Part shown: positions 1-11,000 of the stretch, one piece after another
How positions within the stretch are numbered: position 1 is the stretch's first letter
How the letters are laid out: every line of letters starts with the position of its first letter
Assembly (NCBI RefSeq): GCF_042453785.1
Contig: NC_091665.1
Span: forward strand, 26,565,501-26,629,500
DNA from: Malus domestica
Taxonomy: Eukaryota > Streptophyta > Magnoliopsida > Rosales > Rosaceae
DNA: 64,000 nucleotides
Direction of reading: 5' to 3'
Made by a program: the position numbers and the translations under genes
The notes under the pieces: model-generated
Database searches by the model: none
Seen by the model: the letters and a program-made list of their open reading frames with translations, nothing else
What the model was told of the DNA's origin: nothing

Positions 1-323
1 GGAAGTATACTTAGCTATGAACGTTGTAAACCCAAAACTTTTTTCAGTTGCATTGCTCATAAATCGTATCGTACCCCTAAGTAAAATTGCAAACCAAAAC
101 CACAATAATGAGAGTTCACTCAAAGCGACACAAATGACTCGGAAAGGCAGATTGAGATGGAGCAGCTACAGAGTGTTGGATGCACCAGTTCGTGCAAATC
201 TACCCAGCTAGACCATTTCCTCCCCCAACATCACCTCTCATGTTTCGATATTGGCTCTAAGCTATTATTTTAGTGGGCAAACTCACCTTTTTACATAAAG
301 TAATGCTACATACGAGTAATGCT
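1..323. other. No recognised gene or repeat
   Basis: I see no convincing coding signal, RNA gene or terminal repeats here. The one short open frame near the left edge lacks a recognisable domain. The stretch may be the edge of a repeat that begins outside the window. Confidence 0.3.
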
Positions 324-633
324 CAAGGTTTTAAAAAAATGCTAGGCGCTAGGCGGGTTGGGGCCTAGCGCTTAGACTGTTAAACGGATTTAATTAAATT
401 TATTATATAACATATAAATAAGTACTTACTTATACTTTAAAAAATAAATAAATACTTATTCAAAATTTAGGAAAGTTAAAACTTAAGCGACATTACCATT
501 TTGAAAATTCACTAATTAAGTAGGTTATTCATAAAAGCCTTTAACGTAATTAAAATAAATAAATAAAAACAATGGAACTGCCTAACCCGCCTAACACATC
601 TAGCCCCTACCCTAAGCCGATTTTTAGAACACT
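324..633. mobile_element. Non-autonomous hAT-like MITE with GCCTAGGCG-type ends
   Basis: The left end begins CAAGGTTTTAAAAAAATGC, followed by GCTAGGCGCTAGGCGG. The reverse complement of the right end begins CAAGTGTTCTAAAAATCGGC and is also followed by a TAGG/GGCGGG-rich stretch. The two ends therefore form imperfect terminal inverted repeats around an AT-rich, non-coding core of about 200 bases. The same terminal signature bounds the element at 41502-42639, which has an 8-bp target duplication typical of hAT elements. I could not find a clean target duplication here, so this copy is probably older. Confidence 0.6.
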
Positions 634-745
634 TGGAATATGAAAGTGTGAGAAAATTTACGTATGTAACGGATGAATTCGCAACATGAATGTGAGAGTC
701 TTCTGTGAGCATTTGAATCAAACTCTTAATGAAAGCACCAAGTTA

Positions 746-1383
746 TGGTAACAAGAATCTACCGTCTTCAATCTTGACGAATTTGTACCAACAAAACAAT
801 CAACACTTTTGATCAAGGTCAAAGCCTCATGCGCCCACGAGGAGTGGGAGTGTGGCTAATGGATCTCCGATGCTTAAGTTAACTCAGAAAAGAGTGAGTG
901 TGTTAGGGTTTAAGTGCCTAGCAAATGCTTACTAGTAAATGGTGGAGATGAGGTATTTATAGGAAGGTGGTTGGGCCTAGGGTTAGGGTTTTTCCTACAC
1001 ATAGCGGTTTCCTATTGACCAAGGTTATGTCATCCTAAATGAGAAAATAATATTCCCAATATGTTAATTGGGAGATAATATCTTGGGATGATGATGGAGG
1101 TATCATTGATTGATTGTGATGAGGATTCCTTACTCGTGTGAGTTGATCTTTAATTGAGAATGTATTAAAGATAGGATTTGATGATTAATCCTAACTTTAA
1201 TGCCTTTGATTTTACCATACCACGAGCAAGAGAGCTTTGATATGTCATAGCAATCTTTAGGGATGTTAAGTTGCACATGGGTGTATTAGTGTGGCCTGCC
1301 TATTTAATGAGAACATTTTTGTCTTATTGGAAAAAAATTTATGTGTCGTCTTTTGAATTTTTGAGATTATTTTTTGCTAAACA
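746..1383. repeat. LTR-like dispersed repeat (relative of the solo LTR at 38093)
   Basis: Near its start this stretch shares a run of similar words with 38093-38676: a CTTGA(C/T)...AATT(T/G) block, CAA(C/T)AAAACAAT(C/T)AACAC, GGTCAAGG/AAGCCTCA, GCCCACGA and ATCTCCGATGC. It also ends similarly, with GTGTCG followed about 25 bases later by TTTTTTGCT and ACA. I read it as a diverged LTR of the same retroelement family. Boundaries are approximate, and no target duplication was seen. It carries no coding sequence. Confidence 0.5.
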
Positions 1384-1403
1384 CGTATCATATGAGAGAA
1401 AGA

Positions 1404-1676
1404 ACTAGGGCTGGTTCGGTATGAGATACCAAACAAAAAACAACATGCCAAACCAAATCCAATGCGGAAGACTGATCCCGTACATAAATTATTGCTTGGG
1501 TACGGGATGACCTAACAAACCAATGCGAAAGACTGATCCCGTACAGAAATTATTGGTTTCAATTTGCTACACGGGTACCGAAATTCTAGGGAATGTCAGT
1601 TCTGGATTTTTTTGCTTTGGTATCGGTTTGGTTCGGTTCTATTTCGGTATTTTCGGTATTTTTTTCCACTCCTAGT
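1404..1676. repeat. GGTTCGGT-type inverted-end repeat
   Basis: The stretch opens TAGGGCTGGTTCGGTATG and closes with GGTTCGGTTC...CCACTCCTA, so its ends form a weak inverted pair (TAGGGCTGG against TAGGAGTGG). Internally it holds two related copies of a segment containing 'GCGGAAGACTGATCCCGTACA'-like words, about 60 bases apart. This resembles the many non-autonomous DNA elements with GGTTCGGTT-rich ends in plant genomes. The class is uncertain because no target duplication is evident. Confidence 0.35.
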
Positions 1677-1681
1677 AGGAA

Positions 1682-2227
1682 TGTAACAACCTGTTCGTAA
1701 TTTTACTGTTTTTATGATTTTAAATGTGTGATTTTACAAAAATGCCCCTAGAGGCGAGGTTTTTTACTTTCGTTGACTTTTGTGTCGTGAAACGTTTGAT
1801 CTACTACGTTAGCATATTTGTGTAGTACTATATGAGCTTTTCAAAACAGAAGGTTAGTATGTTCAGAAAGAAAATGGTTTTACTTAGTATTATTATTATA
1901 AACTTTGGTCCACTCACTTTTCTGTTTTGCGCCACCTTCACAACTTTGAATTGAGGCTTATGATCCCTACGTTTAGGCATTCCCGTATACATACCTTCGA
2001 GTCCTCTAGGTGTAGGACCCCCTTTCTTTGTAATCTCATTGTTTTATAAATATATATATGTTCCTTTCTTAGTATTCTTGATTAGTTGTATGTTCCGAAC
2101 ACACGTTCCTGCTTTCGTTCTTTCTTCATTACTTACATGCATGTTAAAATGGCTTCGCCACCCTCAAGTGCCGGCCAAACACGTGCCCACCCTGATGTTT
2201 GGAAGATATCAAGATCGGGGCGTGTCA
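1682..2227 (+). mobile_element. Solo LTR, Gypsy-like
   Basis: A 546-bp unit begins TGTAACAACC and ends GGGGCGTGTCA, i.e. TG...CA ends in the style of plant Ty3/Gypsy LTRs. It is flanked by the same five bases, AGGAA, at 1677-1681 and 2228-2232. There is no internal retroelement sequence, PBS or second LTR, so it is a solo LTR left by recombination between two LTRs. It lies at the right edge of the GGTTCGGT repeat. The perfect duplication makes the boundaries secure; the Gypsy label rests on LTR style only. Confidence 0.75.
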
Positions 2228-2484
2228 AGGAACCAAAAAATCAAAGCTATTCCCATAGGGCAGCTGTCAACACGCAAAGACTTTCTTGGTCGGAAAGTTT
2301 TGGAGGGTTAGGGTTTCTTCCAAGACTTTATCTGCATGGTCTATGATATTTTCTATATTTGGATTTGATTTATGTTTCTTAACCGAAATATTACCATAAA
2401 TGGAATACAATCAAAGGTTACCCTTTGGATAATTGTATTTTTTTTTAATAAAAAAGGGGGACCGTTTGGATAATTGTATTGACA

Positions 2485-3060
2485 ATCCACAATTTGTTTA
2501 AAGTCACCCTCACCTCAGCAAACTTCCAGCTTTACCCCTTGGCCCTTGTACTATTTTATCTTTCACCATATGAAGAAATGAGTTGAGAATTTTCTGATTG
2601 TTTTCTACTCATTAGCAGGGTAACTATAAAAGCATATGAAAATTTTAACCTTTTTATAATAATAATAAAGGCATTTCTAACATAAACACTTATAAAAAGT
2701 ATTTTATACGGGACACTAGGAATAATTATTTTGTTTTTAATTCTATTGAAAGTAAAAAAGTGAAAACTCGAATAAAATGGTTATCAAACCAATAAAAACA
2801 AAAATTGAAAATCAAATGGTTATCTAATTTTTTTGATAAAAGTTATATTTCTTGGAAAGTAAGTTCTTCTGTTCTTGTTTTATCTGTAGCTAAATCTTTT
2901 GGATAATGTCCTAGGCAATTTATTGAAGTAGGGCCCACATCAACAAAATTCCTGCTTTACCCACTTGTCTTATTTGATCTTTAACCATATGGAAGTATGA
3001 GTTGAGAATTTTCTGGTAATTTCCACTCGTCAACAGGGTAACCATAAAATTATATGAAGA
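2485..3060. repeat. Diverged direct duplication upstream of the PP2C-like gene
   Basis: About 165 bases near 2485-2640 recur in the same orientation at about 2900-3060. Shared words include GCTTTACCC, TTTGATCTTT/TTTATCTTT, ACCATATG, ATGAGTTGAGAATTTTCTG and CAGGGTAAC(T/C)ATAAAA. The two copies are separated by about 250 AT-rich bases. The right copy lies just upstream of a TATA-like box, so the region looks like a duplicated promoter segment. The age and function of the duplication cannot be read from sequence alone. Confidence 0.6.
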
Positions 3061-3081
3061 AACAAGCCAGAAGGAAGAATA

Positions 3082-3090
3082 ATATAAATA
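3082..3090 (+). promoter_or_regulatory. TATA-like box of the PP2C-like gene
   Basis: ATATAAATA sits about 80 bases before the Copia insertion. If the insertion is ignored, the box lies roughly 110 bases before the ATG at 8023, a normal spacing for a plant core promoter with a short leader. Today 4.8 kb of retroelement lies between the box and the coding start. Function is inferred from position only. Confidence 0.45.
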
Positions 3091-3170
3091 CCACAAACTG
3101 TTTGCGCTTTTCAAGTTTGCCTTTCAAAAGATAAACTTTTCAAGTTTGAAATACATTAAACCGCCTCTTT

Positions 3171-3378
3171 TGTAAAGAATAGAGCAAGAATATAATTTGC
3201 GGAAGTGTGTTTTCTTCTATTGAAACAAGGAGATTTATACAAAGAAGAATACTTGACTGAGAAGTAAATTACCCTACTTTCTAGGTATACAACAGGAAAC
3301 TAAACTTTATACAAATCAATTACAAAAATGTTTCCTAAACTAAGCCAAGATATCAGGAATGATATCATTGACTTCTCT
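3171..3378 (-). repeat. 3' LTR of the Copia element
   Basis: Near-perfect direct repeat of 7797-8004. It is adjacent to the purine-rich tract at 3382-3390, which marks it as the 3' LTR of a minus-strand element. Confidence 0.92.
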
Positions 3379-6300
3379 ACACTCCCCCTCAAGTTGAAGA
3401 GTGGATGTCAAGAACTCCTAACTTGTGTATAATGGACAAGAACGATTCCTTTCCCAATGCCTTCGTGAACACATCTACGAGTTGTTGTGAAGAAGGAACA
3501 AATCGCGTAACAATAGAACCATCTTGTATTTTATCTCGAACAAAATGGCAATCCATCTCTATATGTCTAGTTCGCTCATGGAAAACTGGATTGGCAGCAA
3601 TATGAAGAGCTGCCTTGTTGTCACAATGTAATAAGGCCGGTTTTGGATGCAACAATCCCAAGTCCTTTAGAAGATATCGAAGCCATGATAGTTCACAACA
3701 AGTTCTAGTCATGGCTCTATACTCGACCTCAGCTGATGATAAAGATACGGTTTTCTATCTCTTTGATCTCCAAGAAACCAATGAAGAACCCAAAAACACG
3801 CAATACCCTATGGTTGATCTTCGTGTCATAGAACATCCTGCCCAATTTGAATCACAGTATGCATTCAAGGTCAAGTCATTTTTAGAAGAGAAAAATAAAC
3901 CTTGTCCAGGAGTACTCTTTATGTACTTCAAAACTTGGAGAGCTTCTTCCATGTGTGGACGGCGAGGTTCATGCATAAACCTACTTAGCACATGCACTGA
4001 ATATGTGATATTCGGCCTAGTAATTGTTAAATAGATCAATCGACCCACCAACCTCCTATACTGTGCCGGATCTTTAAGTAACTCACCATTGTCAGAAAGT
4101 TTAAGATTCAACTCCATAGGAAACTCAATTGGGCGAGCTCCCAAGAGACCACCATCCTTCAGAATCTCTAAAGCATACTTACGTTGAGAAATGAAAATCC
4201 CATTCTTTGATCATGACACTTCGATGCCTAGAAAGTATTTCAAGTCACCAAGGTCCTTGATTTTGAAACGACTATTGAGAAAATTTTTGAGATCCCTAAT
4301 GGCATTAGGATCATTTCCAGTGATCAGAATATCACCAACATAAATTAAAAGAACTGTAAAAGACTTGCCTTGCTGCCTTGTGAACAAAGAGTAATCAGCA
4401 TTTGATTGAACATAACCAGCACAGTGAATAGACTCAGAAAACTTGGCAAACCATTGTCGGGATGCTTGCTTCAATCCATATAAGGATTTGTTAAGGCGAC
4501 ATACCAAATTCTCCCCCTGTCGCCGAAGACCGGGAGGAGGAAGCATATAGATTTCTTCATGAAGATCACCATGAAGAAACGCATTGTTGACATCAAGTTG
4601 ATGAAGAGACCAGGAACAGGAAGCAGCAAGAGCTAAGAGGCAGCGAACAATGGTCATCTTAGCAGTGGGAGAGAAAGTATCATGAAAGTCGATCCCTTCA
4701 AGTTGTGTGTAACCCTTGGCAACCAAACGAGCTTTATAACGCTCAATGGATCCATCAGAACGAAGCTTGATTTTATAGACCCATCGACAACCAATGGGAG
4801 ATTTACCAGCCGGAAGAGAGGTGAGAGTCCACGTGTGATTAGCTTCGAGAGCCTGTAGTTCAGAAGTCATGGCAGCCTGCCAATGAGAGGAAGCAGTAGC
4901 CTCGGAATAAGTCTGGGGCTCAACCTGTTGAGTGATAGTTGCAAGAAAAGATTGTTGTGCAGGTGAGAAACGATGATAAGTGAGATAATTAGCAAGTGGA
5001 TAACGCGTACCAGTAGTAGGACCAGACAACGAAGACGATGAAGGATCGGGTTGGGTAAGCTTAAGAGTAGGGCAGTCATAATCTCGCAACCGTGGAGGCG
5101 GTAAGGAGTGGTGGCTAGAGCGGCGAAGCATCGGTGCAGGTGGTGCAGGAGGCAAGGAGGCAGCATGCTCGATAAAAGATGCATCAGGGGGTAGGTCAGA
5201 ATCTGTGGAAATCTCGGGAGAAAACAAAGTGGTAGAAGTATCAGTAGACACGGGTGAGGGAGAAGGTGTAGTAGCTTGAGGCTCAGGTAAAGAGGGTGTA
5301 GGGTGAGGAGAGACGAGAGGTAGTGGCGTAAGGTTAGGTGAAGTAGAGGATGGAAAAGAATGGTAAGGAAAAATATGTTCATGAAAAACAACATCCCTGC
5401 TAGTAAAAAAGGTATGAGTGGTAAGGTTGTAAAGTTTGTACGCCTTTTGACCAACGGGCTACCCAAGGAAGACACATTTATGGGCTTGGGGAGCAAACTT
5501 GTGAGAGAGACGGGTGTTGGTGGCATAAGCAAGACAACCGAAGACTTTAAGGTGGGAAAATGAAGGTGGTTTTAAGTACAATCATTCAAAAGGAGTATTT
5601 TGGGAAAGAATGAGGGTAGGAAGATGATTAATAATATGAATAGCCGTAAGGACACATTCCCCCCAAAAAGTAATAGGAAGATTAGCTTGGAAACGCAAAG
5701 CACGAGCAATTTCAAGTATGTGACGATGCTTGCGCTCAACGACCCCATTTTGTTGGGGCGTATAGACATAAGAGCGTTGATAAAGGACCCCATGATCTTG
5801 GAAGAAACCACGAAGAGAAAAAAAATCTCTACCATTGGCTACTCGTATTTGGCGAATGGATGTATTAAACTGAGTTTGAACAAAAGAGAAAAAAAACTTT
5901 GAGAACGTGCTGTGTTTCTGATTTGTGTTGCATAAAAAATATCCATGTGAAACGAGAGTAATCATCCACAATAGTTAAGAAATACTTGGCTCCAGAAGTT
6001 GATGCAACTGCGTAAGGACCTCAAATATCACAATGGATCAAATCAAAAGGTTTTGTGGTTGTAATGGAACTGATACTAAAAGGTAAATGACTTTGCTTGG
6101 CAAAAGGACAAACATTACAAGCATTATTGGATTGAAAAGGAAAATGCAACAGGTGTTTTGACATGAAATCGAGCCTAGAAGGGGATATGACCCAAACGCC
6201 AATGCCACAACTCCGTGGGTGAGAGAACAAGGTTGTAGACTTGGCGGGAGCTACAAGAGACGGTGGGAATCAACGTCACCAAGTAGTAAAGTCCTCTGCG

Positions 6301-7796
6301 TTGCTTACCCAAACCAATCACCTTCTTCGTCGTCAAGTCCTGCATAATACACCATGAAGGAAAAAAAGTTACAGAACAATGCAATCCACTTGTAATTCGA
6401 CTCACAGACATCAATTCTACTTGAAAAGAGGGCACACACAACACATCTCGTAACAAAAAAGTGGAACTTAAAGGAACTGTCCCAGTGGAGACTATGCGAG
6501 CTTGCTCTTCACTTGGTAATAAAGCTGGTGACAAATTGGTGTTTTTGACACTATCAGTAAGCAAATCAGGTGATGAGGTTATATGATCTGTTGCACCACT
6601 GTCGATTATTCATCAACGTCAATTCAAAGAAGATTTCGACAAACCTGTTTTCATGGCAGCAACATTAGCTTTTGGAGGAACGGAGACATCAACTCCTTTA
6701 TTATTCATGATGTCAAGGATTTGCTGGAATTGGGTGTCAGATAACCCGGACATCACCGACTTCATCTCTTCCAAAGTTGCACCTGTTGAAACTTGATTTG
6801 CAGACGAAGAAGAACTGCCTTCCTTTTTAGAAGACTTACTTCCTTTTTGAGGCTTGACTTTGTGAAGACAATGCCCCGGTGGATACCCGTGAAGTTGGTA
6901 ACAAGTATCAATGGTGTGATAATCATGATCACAATGAGTACAATGCAAGGGCTTACGACTTGAAGATCTAGATGACCGTGAACCACCTTGTCGAACAGCC
7001 ATAGCTGCTGTCTCGGTGACTCCACGTGAAGCAGTAAGAGATCTTTGCTTCGCTTCCTGGGAAATTGAAGCATAGGCCTGACAAACAGTCGGTAAAGGGT
7101 TCATCAACAAGACTTGCCCTCGAATGGCACTATAGGACTCGTTGAGACCCATAAGGAACTGCATTAATTTATTTCTTTCATTATGCGCTCCGCATGTGCA
7201 GGAAGTAGAGTCACTGTATGACGCCAGTTCATCCCATAATTTCTTTAGCTTCGTGTAGTACGCAGCAACTGAGAGTTGGTCTTGAGTAAGAGAAGCAATG
7301 TCCCGTTGTAATTGGAAAATCCGAGGAGCATTGCTTTGGGAATAACGCTCATGCAATTCCTCCCAGATTGCATGAGCATCAGTCATGTATAGAATACTGT
7401 CAGAAATTTCTGAATCAATGGAGTTGATGATCCATGCAACGATCATGTCATTGCATCTCTGCCATGTAGCATGATCAGCACGTTTGGTTTTCTTGGAAGG
7501 CTGTGTAACAGTACCATCAACAAACCCTAGCTTGTTTTTGGCACTAAGGGAGATTCTCATTGCACGAGACCAGGTAGAGTAGTTGTCCCCATTAAGGGGC
7601 TTCGAAACTAGCATCATAGATGGGTGATTTGAATGATGAATAAACAAAGGATTGGAAGCATCAGTCTTGACGTCAGCCGCAAAACCTTTGGGAATTTCGT
7701 CAGCGGCCATGATGGTTGACGGAAGATGGCTATTGAAAAATAGCAAAAAGAAGGGCAGCGGCAAGAACTAGGGTTTCGACCTATCTCTTGATACCA

Positions 7797-8004
7797 TGTA
7801 AAGAATAGAGCAAGAATATAATTTGCGGAAGTGTGTTTTCTTCTATTGAAACAAGGAGATTTATACAAAGAAGAATACTTGACTTAGAAGTAAATTACCC
7901 TACTTTCTAGGTATACAACAGGAAACTAAACTTTATACAAATCAATTACAAAAATGTTTCCTAAACTAAGCCAAGATATCAGGAATGATATCATTGACTT
8001 CTCT
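7797..8004 (-). repeat. 5' LTR of the Copia element
   Basis: Near-perfect direct repeat of 3171-3378, adjacent on its inner side to the tRNA primer-binding site. Its outer edge is only 18 bases from the ATG of the PP2C-like gene, so any minus-strand LTR promoter would point away from that gene. Confidence 0.92.
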
Positions 8005-8022
8005 CTGTTTTCACTTAGAAAA

Positions 8023-11000
8023 ATGCCTCCAGGTACCAGCAAATCAGAGAATATATTACCACTGTATCACTCGAAAAAGAAAGCAGGGGCGGGAAAATCA
8101 GAGAGTACATTAACAGTGCGTTACTCGAAAGAGGAAGCAGGGACTAGTAAATCAGAGAATAAATTACCAGTTCAGCAATCGAAAACCGATATGCTTATCA
8201 GCAAATTTGACTACGTTTTTCGCTCTGGAAGCTGTTCCGGAGTTGGAAGAGAGTCAGAGGAGGATGGGCTTTTCTGTGTCGATAACCTTAAGGAACATCT
8301 CGGCATAACAGGGCACTTTCCTTTTCCTGCAGCAGCTTTCTACGGGGTCAGTAATCTAGCTAATCGCTAATCTCATAGAGTTAGTTTGTTAAGTCTGGTT
8401 GTTATGTTAGTTAGGGAAACATATCCTCTCTCTCTCTCTCTCTCCACACATTGCTCAGTATTCTGTAACTGTAAATGAAATCACTTCTTCTTCATTTCTT
8501 CCTCTATCATATCAATTTTTTTCTGAATGTGCTCTTCACCATTTTTTGTGGTGTCCTTGAGGGTACATTACATGATTTTAGCTTGTAGCTAGCTCAACAG
8601 ATTAGCGTTGCTGTGTGATCTTTAATCATAAATAACATGCCAACATTTAATTTGTAGGTTTTTAATGGCCCTGGTGGTGGAGCTGCAGCTTCTATCATAA
8701 GGGAGCACATTTTTAACTTCATAGTTGAAGATAAATGTTTTACCTTTACCATTAAGAAGGCAATTAGGGAAGCTTTCCAAAAAGCTGGCCATGCTTTTGC
8801 TGATATTGGTGCTCCTGATAGTTCATCCATCACCAGTGCACTTAGTGTCCTCTTCTTGGGAAGGTTAGTAGGCACACAAATTTGAATTTCATTGAGATTA
8901 AGATCGTTAATCTATATTGTAATATATCTCATCTTATTGTACCAAAGCCCGGCCACGGGTAAAATGTCATATTGTGTGATTGTATAATTATTTGCCAACT
9001 GTCTATTCTTGTTCAAATGTGATTTGTGTAAGAGTATGAGTATGATTCTTACAAGTCTTGGGATAATTGATATTATAAAAAAGTCTAAATCTGATAAGGA
9101 ATGCAGTCTTGAGAGAAGTTCCAATTGGTTTTGGAAAAGAACTTTGTGTTGGAACTTTATAAAGTCTCATGAATCTTTATGGTTTGTATGTCTTTGAATC
9201 CTAGTCCAATTCTGATAGGGAATGGACGAAGGAGCACTATATATTTATGGTTCAAACCACTGCTCTTGCGATTTTAGCTTATGTTGTTCTAAGTCCTATT
9301 GATTAGAGAAGCTATTGTGATCGTAAAAGAGGAGAAGGTTTCGAACACAGAGGCTGCAATGGCTTCTTCATCGGTATCGAACAATGCAGAACCAGGTTTG
9401 AGTTCCTGTCTCCTTAGAAATCAAGGTTATAAAGGTACGATCCTATAGAACATATCTTGTTCAGGTATGTACTGGTGCAATTGTTTCTGTTTTCACATTC
9501 ACATTACATACACGATCAAAGGGTTGTGATTTAGTTGATTAGTCCTTATGTTCTTGGCTGATGCGTTAGTCTATAAGTTTATATCTCCTATCTTACATGT
9601 GGTATCAGAGCCAATGGATTTTTCATCTAAATTCAATCTTAAAATCGTTCTTTAAAATCTGCAAAACAAACTAACCTGAAGGATAAAGTCTGTTTAAATT
9701 CAAATTGCAGAATACGACGTCGTTTTTTATAGTATTATTAAAAAAAATAAAAAATTATGATTGTTGGCTTCGAAAAACCAAACTGGGTTTTTAAAATTAC
9801 GTTCAAAATTTTTGACCGTTGTCGAAGCAAAGAAGGAAAACAACTCTCGATCTTCAATCTCTGAAGGAAAGATCCATAATCTTATATGGCAATTTCGTCT
9901 TTCCAAAACATCATAAAATCAAATTTCTTGTATAACTGTTTCCGCTGCGTTGATTATGATGTCTGCAAATTGAGGGGCCTGCATTGTTAAGCTTTGTCTG
10001 TTCAGGAAAGAATGGAAAGAGCAGGAGTTAGCCCTGATATGGTGACGTACAATTCTCTTATGTATGCGTCTTGTAGAGAAGGATTCTGGCCGATAACTTT
10101 GGTGATGGCAATCCATATGGATAGGTCTCAAGCATTGATGGATAATTTATTTCGTTGATTTGGAGCCAAGGAATTGCAATCGGGTTGACGAATACGGGTC
10201 CAATGATGCATTCAGGTAACCCACTTCACTATTTCATGCATGATTAATTGTTCTCCTCTATGCATGATTATAGTGTGATGAGTTGGAGCATAATGAATTA
10301 GGGTTTTTGCTATTTCGAGTATGCTTGTTTAAATATATTGTGAAGGCATGATTAAACTCGAAACCCCTATAGATGCCAACTTGTGATTTATGTGAGATGT
10401 CAGGAATCATCCTTTGCTGCATAAATAAATTAGTGTAGGTCTAGGTATACTCTTCTATATTTAATTAAAGAGCCTATGTGCATGCTAATGGTAAGTACCG
10501 TCTTCATTATGAGAGCATTTCTTCCAAAGCAATTCTTAATATTTCCTTGCTCCTCTTAATTCTTAGCAAGATTAACCTTAAATCTTCGACTGCATGATTA
10601 ATTTTTACAAAGTTGGACTTTAAATGTGGGAGGTTTAAGTAGATGGAATACAAGATATGCTTGTTTGGTTTGGAATGGATTCGACTGAATATATAAAGTG
10701 GATGTCAATTGTGTTGTGATTTATATATAATAGCATATATGAATGAAATTTGTATGCATATGGAGATAGCATTTGTGCATAGATGCTGTAATTATGGGCA
10801 TGCGGTTTTGTCTATATCAAAAAGAACTTGCATAAGTTTCTTTGCATATTGATGCATGCATACAAGAAAATATATGAACAAATGAATATATAAGGTAGAT
10901 GTTTTATTGACCGCCTACAATGAGTCTTGCGACAATAAACTTTTAGCCATTTACAAAATGTATATTCTATTATGAATCGGAAAACAAATAATTATTTTGT

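Larger units (their letters stand above)
3171..8004 (-). mobile_element. Ty1/Copia retrotransposon, young but broken
   Basis: A 4.8-kb Copia element lies in reverse orientation, bounded by direct LTRs of 208 bp (3171-3378 and 7797-8004). By eye the LTRs differ at one position, implying a recent insertion. Just inside the 5' LTR is a primer-binding site of the initiator-methionine tRNA type (TGGTATCAAG on the minus strand, 7787-7796). Beside the 3' LTR is a polypurine tract (GAGGGGGAG, minus strand, 3382-3390). Parts in element order: gag with a CCHC zinc knuckle (about 6620-7710), pre-integrase and integrase (about 5580-6560), reverse transcriptase (about 4210-5250), RNase H (about 3390-4140). 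The coding part is broken, with roughly six to eight interruptions, so it is a fossil. It sits between the leader and the ATG of the PP2C-like gene. Confidence 0.93.

Noticed and set aside
2039-2346. Two overlapping frames of about 90 codons
   Set aside because: They run across the end of a solo LTR and into flanking repeat DNA and show no domain.
8594-8875. Minus-strand frame of 93 codons
   Set aside because: It is the antisense shadow of exon 2 of the PP2C-like gene, which has clear family similarity on the plus strand.
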